From Ekhidna sp. (GTDB lineage Bacteria; Bacteroidota; Bacteroidia; Cytophagales; Cyclobacteriaceae): a stretch of DNA of 27,530 nt. Shown here in pieces: positions 22,195 to 27,530 of this stretch (positions are counted from its first letter, which is position 1; every line of letters begins with the position of its first letter). The notes beneath the pieces are model-generated. The model saw only the letters and a program-made list of their open reading frames with translations. It had not been told where the DNA came from and made no database searches. Position numbers and translations under genes: made by a program. The stretch is from contig JABSPG010000012.1 of NCBI GenBank assembly GCA_013214445.1, positions 1 through 27,530 on the forward strand, written 5' to 3'.

Positions 22195-22893
22195 ATGGGA
22201 AAGCTTACAAAAAATCAGAAGAAAGCTCAGGAGTTGATTGAGATTGGCAAAGAGTATTCAATAGATGAAGCTTCAAAGCTTGTGAAGGAGATAACTTTTA
22301 CAAAATTCGATTCATCTGTGGATATAGATATCAGACTTGGTGTTGATCCAAGGAAAGCTGATCAGATGGTTCGAGGAGTAGTATCTCTACCACATGGTGT
22401 TGGTAAAGATGTGAAAGTACTAGTGCTATGCACACCTGATAAGGAGCAAGAAGCTAAAGATGCTGGAGCTGATCATGTCGGCTTGGACGACTATGTGAAG
22501 AAGATTGAAGGGGGTTGGACAGATATTGATGTGATTATCACCATGCCCACAGTAATGGCTCAAGTAGGTAGACTTGGTAGAGTTCTTGGTCCAAGAGGTT
22601 TAATGCCTAATCCAAAATCAGGTACAGTTACCATGGATATTGGACAAGCAGTAAAGGAAGTTAAGGCCGGTAAGATAGATTTCAAAGTTGATAAATTTGG
22701 TATCATTCATACTAGTGTCGGAAAGGTCTCTTTTGATCCAGATAAGATCAAGGAGAACGTACTAGAAATGGTTCAGACTGTATCTAAACTAAAGCCTGCT
22801 TCTGCAAAAGGAACTTACTTTAAGTCAATTACACTTTCAAGTACAATGAGTACTGGTATAGCAATTGACAAAAGTAGCATAACAAATATATAA
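22195..22893 (+). CDS. rplA: 50S ribosomal protein L1
   Basis: 232 residues from the ATG at 22195; the frame also opens with TTG at 22189, two codons upstream, but MGKLTKNQKKA is the natural start. The family signature region is MPTVMAQVGRLGRVLGPRGL followed by MPNPKSGTV. L1 forms the mobile stalk at the E site and in many bacteria represses its own operon through an mRNA mimic of its rRNA site; no such mimic was identified here. rplJ begins only four bases after its stop codon. Confidence 0.98.
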   Translation: MGKLTKNQKKAQELIEIGKEYSIDEASKLVKEITFTKFDSSVDIDIRLGVDPRKADQMVRGVVSLPHGVGKDVKVLVLCTPDKEQEAKDAGADHVGLDDYVKKIEGGWTDIDVIITMPTVMAQVGRLGRVLGPRGLMPNPKSGTVTMDIGQAVKEVKAGKIDFKVDKFGIIHTSVGKVSFDPDKIKENVLEMVQTVSKLKPASAKGTYFKSITLSSTMSTGIAIDKSSITNI

Positions 22894-22897
22894 GGTT

Positions 22898-23428
22898 ATG
22901 ACGCGAGAAGACAAAGCGCAATTAATAAGTGACCTTGCTGAAAAGTTTAAGGAAACAGATCATTTCTATATTGCTGATACTTCAGGTCTCACTGTTGCGG
23001 AGATCAATAAGTTCAGACAAATGTGCTTCAACAAAGGGGTTGAGTATAAGCTGGTGAAGAACACGCTTATCAAAAAAGCTCTTGAGAATGTAGAAGGAGA
23101 TTTTTCATCATTAGATGAAGTCTTGAAAGGAACTTCTGGAGTAATGTTTGTTAATGAGACAGCTAATGTCCCTGCAAAGATTATCAAGGAGTTCAAAAAA
23201 GGTGATTCAAAGGATAGACCTAAGTTCAAGGCTGCTTCTATCGACTCAGATTTATTTATTGGTGAGGATCAACTAGGAGCACTTGCTAGCTTGAAATCTA
23301 GACAAGAGCTGATTGGAGAGGTTGTCACCTTATTGCAATCGCCTGCTAAAAATGTTCTTACTCTGCTTCAGAGTGGAGAGCATAAAATCGCAGGTATTGT
23401 CAAAACACTTTCAGAAAGAGAGAATTAA
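22898..23428 (+). CDS. rplJ: 50S ribosomal protein L10
   Basis: 176 residues. L10 is the base of the L7/L12 stalk. The N-terminal rRNA-binding domain contains YIADTSGLTVAEINKFR and YKLVKNTLIKKALE; the C-terminal helix (about 130-176) binds L12 dimers. It begins four bases after rplA, leaving no room for the long L10-binding leader known from E. coli between these genes. rplL follows after 30 bases. Confidence 0.97.
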   Translation: MTREDKAQLISDLAEKFKETDHFYIADTSGLTVAEINKFRQMCFNKGVEYKLVKNTLIKKALENVEGDFSSLDEVLKGTSGVMFVNETANVPAKIIKEFKKGDSKDRPKFKAASIDSDLFIGEDQLGALASLKSRQELIGEVVTLLQSPAKNVLTLLQSGEHKIAGIVKTLSEREN

Positions 23429-23458
23429 AAATTTTAAACAGAATTAATAATTAATACA

Positions 23459-23839
23459 ATGGCGGATTTAAAAGAATTTGCAGAGCAATTAGTTAACCTT
23501 TCAGTTAAAGAGGTAAACGAACTAGCTAACATTTTGAAGGATGATTACGGTATTGAACCAGCTGCAGCTGCAGGTCCAGTAGTAGTTGCTGGTGCTGGTG
23601 GTGCTGAAGGTGGAGCGGAAGAAGAAAAGACTTCTTTTGACGTAATCCTTAAGTCTCCAGGTGGAGCTAAGCTTGCAATCGTGAAGCTAGTTAAGGAATT
23701 GACTGGATTAGGTCTTAAAGAAGCGAAAGAGCTTGTAGATGGAGCTCCTAAGCCAGTTAAAGAAGGTATTGCTAAGGATGAGGCTGAGGCATTAAAAAAA
23801 CAGCTTGAGGAAGCTGGTGCTGAGGTAGAATTAAAATAA
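23459..23839 (+). CDS. rplL: 50S ribosomal protein L7/L12
   Basis: 126 residues. The N-terminal dimerisation helices (ADLKEFAEQLVNLSVKEVNE) are joined by an Ala/Gly-rich hinge (about 37-56) to the globular C-terminal domain (FDVILKSPGGAKLAIVKLVK, then GLGLKEAKELVDGAPKPVKE). The C-terminal domain recruits translation factors. Codon use is strongly biased, as expected for a highly expressed gene. It is separated from rpoB by 123 bases containing a hairpin. Confidence 0.98.
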   Translation: MADLKEFAEQLVNLSVKEVNELANILKDDYGIEPAAAAGPVVVAGAGGAEGGAEEEKTSFDVILKSPGGAKLAIVKLVKELTGLGLKEAKELVDGAPKPVKEGIAKDEAEALKKQLEEAGAEVELK

Positions 23840-23871
23840 TTAGCACATAATACAAAGGCGTAGGCCTGGCC

Positions 23872-23899
23872 CCTGACTACCATGTTAGGGTCAGGTCTT
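23872..23899 (+). terminator. Possible attenuator hairpin between rplL and rpoB
   Basis: CCTGAC (23872-23877) pairs with GTCAGG (23890-23895), followed by TCTTTTGC, an imperfect T run. In enteric bacteria a partial terminator at this place lowers rpoBC expression relative to ribosomal proteins. Here the stem is only six pairs; it could equally be an RNA-processing site. Confidence 0.4.
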
Positions 23900-23962
23900 T
23901 TGCTGTTTGTAAGAATCGCTAAGCCTCCTTGTTCACATTTATAAACTAAAACTCCGTAAGCT

Positions 23963-26900
23963 TTGGCTAACAACAATAACACGAGAATAAATTTCTCTTC
24001 AATCAAATCAGTTATTGATTATCCAGATTTTCTGGATGTACAATTGAAGTCTTTCGTAGACTTTTTCCAGCTTGATACTCCTGCTGAGCACAAAGAAGGT
24101 GAGGGCCTTTACAAGGTTTTTATGGAAAACTTTCCGATTACAGATTCTCGAGAGAATTTTGTTTTGGAATTTGTTGACTATACCGTAGATCCTCCCAAAT
24201 ATAGTATCCAAGAGTGCATCGAAAGGGGATTGACTTATTCAGTACCACTAAAAGCAAAACTTCGTCTTTTATGTAATGACGAAGAAAATGAAGATTTTGA
24301 GACTATTGAGCAAGAGGTTTTCTTAGGGAACATACCTTATATGACTGAGAAGGGCTCTTTTGTCATTAATGGTGCAGAACGCGTTATTGTTTCCCAGTTG
24401 CATAGGTCGCCTGGAGTATTCTTTGCACAAAGTAAGCATACAAACGGAACTCTTCTTTACAGTGCTAGAATTATTCCTTTCAAGGGATCTTGGATCGAGT
24501 TTGCTACAGATGTTAATAACGTCATGTATGCCTATATTGACAGAAAGAAAAAGTTCCCTATTACAACCCTGTTAAGATCAATTGGGTATGGATCTGATAA
24601 GGAAATCCTTGATCTATTTGGTCTTTCTGAAGAAATTGAAGCTACGGAGAGTGAGCTAAAGAAGGTTATTGATAGACGTTTGGCCGCAAGGGTTCTAAGA
24701 ACTTGGACGGAAGACTTTGTGGATGAGGATACTGGAGAGGTGGTCTCTATTGACAGGAATGAAGTAGTTCTGGAACGTGACAGTATTATAACGGAGGATG
24801 ATATTGAAACTATTATTGATTCTGGTTCTAAATCAATTATCATCCACCGCAAGGACGTAAATATTGCTGAATATTCTATCGTCTATAACACGCTTCAAAA
24901 AGATAATTCAAACTCTGAAAAAGAAGCGGTAGAGCAGATTTATCGTCAGTTAAGAAATACGGAGGCTCCTGATGAACAAACTGCAAGGGATATAATTACT
25001 AGCCTGTTTTTCTCTGATAAGAGATATGATCTTGGTGAAGTTGGAAGATACCGAATTAATAAAAAGTTAGGTATTGATACAGATTGGGATCGTAGAGTAC
25101 TTTCAACGGAAGACATCATCCTAATTGTTAAATACTTGATCGGATTGATCAATAGTAAAGCGGTTGTTGATGATATCGACCACTTAAGTAATAGAAGGGT
25201 TAGAACCGTAGGTGAACAACTTTACTCTCAATTCGGTGTAGGTCTTGCAAGAATGGCGAGGACAATTCGAGAGCGAATGAATGTTAGGGACAATGAAGAT
25301 TTCAAACCTGTTGATCTCATCAATGCTCGAACATTATCTTCTGTCATCAATTCCTTCTTTGGAACGAATCAGCTATCACAGTTTATGGATCAAACAAATC
25401 CATTGGCTGAGGTTACTCATAAAAGAAGGATGTCTGCACTCGGGCCAGGTGGTCTATCAAGAGAAAGAGCAGGTTTTGAGGTTCGAGACGTTCACTATAC
25501 CCATTACGGAAGATTGTGCACGATTGAAACTCCAGAAGGACCAAATATTGGTTTGATTTCATCACTTTGTGTCCACGCGAAGGTGAATCAGATGGGATTC
25601 ATTGAGACTCCTTACCGAGAAGTTGGCGATGGAACAGTGGATATGTCTGGGACCGTGAAGTATTTGACAGCAGAGGAAGAAGATACTCACAACATTGCGC
25701 AAGCAAATGCGCCATTATCTGACAAGGGTAAATTCTTGAATGAAAAAATTAAAGCAAGATTCGAAGGTGACTTCCCTCTTTGTAGCGAAGATGAAGTGAC
25801 TTACATGGATGTTGCGCCTAACCAAATTGTTTCTGTCGCAGCTTCCATGATTCCATTTTTGGAGCATGATGATGCAAACAGAGCACTTATGGGATCCAAC
25901 ATGCAACGTCAAGCTGTTCCTTTGATGAGACCACAGGCTCCTATAGTCGGTACTGGTCTTGAGGAAAGGGTAGCATTGGATTCAAGAGCATTGGTAAGAG
26001 CGGAAGGAGATGGCGTTATTGAATTTGTAGATGCAAATAAGATTACTGTAAAGTACGATCTTGATGCTGATCAGGAGATTATCTCTTTTGATGATGCAGT
26101 GGTTACATATGATCTTGTAAAGTTCAGAAGGACTAACCAAGATACTTGTATAAACTTGAAGCCAATAGTTCAGAAAGGAGACAAGGTTAAGAAAGGTCAG
26201 GCCTTATGTGACGGTTTCGCGACAGAAAAAGGAGAGTTAGCTCTTGGTATAAATATGCAAGTCGCCTTCATGCCTTGGCAAGGGTACAACTTTGAGGATG
26301 CGATTGTTATCTCTGAAAGGGTTGTAAGAGAAGATATCTTCACTTCTATTCATATCGACGAATTTGAATTAGAAGTGCGAGATACAAAAAGAGGAGAGGA
26401 AGAGCTAACAAGTGAGATTCCAAACGTTTCTGAGGAAGCAGTTAAGAACCTTGATGAGAATGGAATCATCAGAACTGGCGCTGAAATCAAAGAAGGCGAT
26501 ATTCTGATTGGGAAGATTACTCCAAAGGGAGAGTCAGATCCAACACCTGAGGAGAAACTTTTGAGAGCAATTTTCGGAGATAAAGCAGGTGATGTAAAAG
26601 ATGCTTCTTTAAAGGCATCTCCATCTTTGAAAGGAGTTGTAATCGATACAAAGCTTTTCTCTCGACCTAAGAAGGATAAAGATGTCAGAGCGCGAGCAAA
26701 GAAAGAAGTTGAGTTACTTAAGAATAAGTATAGTCAGCAGCTTACTGAAACTCGCACGACTATGATTGATAAAATCACACAGCTTCTGGACGGTAAAACG
26801 TGCCAAGGAATCAAGCATAAGTTTGGTGAGGAAGTAATGAGCAAAGGCGTGAAATTCAATAGGAAGAATATTGAAGCCAATCTTTTCCCTCCTAAGAATA

Positions 26901-27530
26901 AGTATAGAGATGAAAGTAACTATAATGTTCCTGAAGAGGCGAATTTGATATCTGACTTAATCATTGAAAATTGGGTCTCTGATGCAAAGACAAATGAGCT
27001 AGTTTTTAAACTAGTTAAGAACTACATAGGATACAGGAATGATATATCTGGTCATTTCAAGAGAGAGCGATTTACTCTTGAGGTGGGAGATGAATTACCA
27101 GCAGGTATAGTTCAGCTCGCAAAGGTTTACGTTGCTAAGAAGCGTAAACTTCAAGTGGGGGACAAGATGGCGGGACGTCATGGTAACAAAGGTGTTGTTG
27201 CTAAGATTGTAAGAGAAGAAGATATGCCATTTATGGAAGACGGTACACCAGTGGATATTGTATTGAATCCGCTAGGAGTACCTTCTAGGATGAACATCGG
27301 TCAGATTTATGAGACAGTCCTTGGATGGGCTGGTCTGAAGCTTGGAAGAAAGTACGCTACTCCAATTTTTGATGGAGCATCAGAGGAAGAAGTTCAAAAT
27401 GAGTTGAAGGAAGCCGGTCTTCCTAACTTCGGAAGAACGTATCTGTATGATGGACTCTCCGGTGAGCGATTCGATCAACCAGTGACAGTTGGAGTCATCT
27501 ATATGCTGAAATTAGGTCACCTTGTGGATG
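23963..27530 (+). CDS. rpoB: DNA-directed RNA polymerase subunit beta (3' end outside window)
   Basis: 1189 codons of the beta subunit are present and the frame runs off the right edge. The start is TTG at 23963 (reads MANNNNTRINFSSIKSVIDY): an in-frame TAA at 23957 excludes any longer start and the first in-frame ATG lies inside the conserved N-terminus. Conserved blocks include YPDFLDVQLKSF, the rifampicin pocket (NQLSQFMDQTNPLAEVTHKR, then ALGPGGLSRERAGFEVRD), GRLCTIETPEGPNIGL, MPWQGYNFEDAIVIS, and the catalytic-side KVYVAKKRKLQVGDKMAGRH and GNKG. Residue 520 is Thr where E. coli has Pro560. Otherwise the pocket residues match the drug-sensitive form. It follows rplL; rpoC is expected next. 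Confidence 0.98.
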   Translation, partial: MANNNNTRINFSSIKSVIDYPDFLDVQLKSFVDFFQLDTPAEHKEGEGLYKVFMENFPITDSRENFVLEFVDYTVDPPKYSIQECIERGLTYSVPLKAKLRLLCNDEENEDFETIEQEVFLGNIPYMTEKGSFVINGAERVIVSQLHRSPGVFFAQSKHTNGTLLYSARIIPFKGSWIEFATDVNNVMYAYIDRKKKFPITTLLRSIGYGSDKEILDLFGLSEEIEATESELKKVIDRRLAARVLRTWTEDFVDEDTGEVVSIDRNEVVLERDSIITEDDIETIIDSGSKSIIIHRKDVNIAEYSIVYNTLQKDNSNSEKEAVEQIYRQLRNTEAPDEQTARDIITSLFFSDKRYDLGEVGRYRINKKLGIDTDWDRRVLSTEDIILIVKYLIGLINSKAVVDDIDHLSNRRVRTVGEQLYSQFGVGLARMARTIRERMNVRDNEDFKPVDLINARTLSSVINSFFGTNQLSQFMDQTNPLAEVTHKRRMSALGPGGLSRERAGFEVRDVHYTHYGRLCTIETPEGPNIGLISSLCVHAKVNQMGFIETPYREVGDGTVDMSGTVKYLTAEEEDTHNIAQANAPLSDKGKFLNEKIKARFEGDFPLCSEDEVTYMDVAPNQIVSVAASMIPFLEHDDANRALMGSNMQRQAVPLMRPQAPIVGTGLEERVALDSRALVRAEGDGVIEFVDANKITVKYDLDADQEIISFDDAVVTYDLVKFRRTNQDTCINLKPIVQKGDKVKKGQALCDGFATEKGELALGINMQVAFMPWQGYNFEDAIVISERVVREDIFTSIHIDEFELEVRDTKRGEEELTSEIPNVSEEAVKNLDENGIIRTGAEIKEGDILIGKITPKGESDPTPEEKLLRAIFGDKAGDVKDASLKASPSLKGVVIDTKLFSRPKKDKDVRARAKKEVELLKNKYSQQLTETRTTMIDKITQLLDGKTCQGIKHKFGEEVMSKGVKFNRKNIEANLFPPKNKYRDESNYNVPEEANLISDLIIENWVSDAKTNELVFKLVKNYIGYRNDISGHFKRERFTLEVGDELPAGIVQLAKVYVAKKRKLQVGDKMAGRHGNKGVVAKIVREEDMPFMEDGTPVDIVLNPLGVPSRMNIGQIYETVLGWAGLKLGRKYATPIFDGASEEEVQNELKEAGLPNFGRTYLYDGLSGERFDQPVTVGVIYMLKLGHLVD

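Noticed and set aside
23545..24006. A 153-codon minus-strand ORF across rplL and the start of rpoB
   Set aside because: Alanine-, serine- and proline-rich mirror of rplL codon bias; both rplL and rpoB are certain on the plus strand.
1..27530. CRISPR arrays, insertion sequences, prophage, toxin-antitoxin or restriction genes
   Set aside because: No regular repeats, terminal inverted repeats, transposase or nuclease motifs were found in either strand; the window is mostly conserved core genes.

Overview
The window (about 27.5 kb, roughly 40% G+C) looks like chromosome from a member of the Bacteroidota, probably an order such as Cytophagales. The evidence is Bacteroidota-type promoters (TTTG, about 19 bp, TAnnTTTG) in front of several genes, almost no Shine-Dalgarno sequences, and the order tRNA-Tyr, tRNA-Gly, tRNA-Thr, tuf, tRNA-Trp, secE, nusG, rplK, rplA, rplJ, rplL, rpoB. 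Several proteins also have a Bacteroidota look, notably the TetR regulator and the exporter ATPase with altered motifs. No rRNA, CRISPR array, insertion sequence or phage gene was seen. The assignment to an order is inference.

Positions 1-8445 are an accessory export region. A TetR-family regulator (minus strand, about 4604-3924) is translationally coupled to a type I-secretion-like cassette on the same strand: an ABC exporter with non-catalytic C39-like N-terminus, an HlyD-type adaptor, and a TolC-type outer-membrane protein cut by the left edge. Divergently, on the plus strand, lie a second adaptor (MacA/HlyD-like), a LolD/MacB-type ATPase and a second TolC protein, but no permease. The 385-bp divergent region holds a probable regulator promoter, a small hydrophobic ORF followed by an intrinsic terminator, and a candidate operator. 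Both cassettes may be controlled by the one regulator (inference).

Positions 8453-13292 carry, on the minus strand, rsfS, ftsH, an lpxH-like UDP-2,3-diacylglucosamine hydrolase and a secreted propeller-like protein of unknown function. birA is divergent from rsfS. Positions 13386-14692 are adenosylhomocysteinase, broken by a one-base shift in a run of A.

Positions 14934-19000 are housekeeping genes: an ECF sigma factor with a small zinc-binding anti-sigma candidate, gmk and nadD on the plus strand; then frr, pyrH and a biotin carrier protein on the minus strand.

Positions 19112-27530 form the translation/transcription cluster, with two well-formed promoters (before tRNA-Tyr and before tRNA-Trp), terminators after tuf, and rpoB running off the right edge.

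The points most worth a second look are the ahcY frameshift, the exporter ATPase lacking most catalytic motifs, the permease-less efflux cassette, the shared promoter sequence extending past the -7 box, and the terminator interlocked with the tRNA-Trp promoter. I found no wholly new multi-gene system that I could defend.
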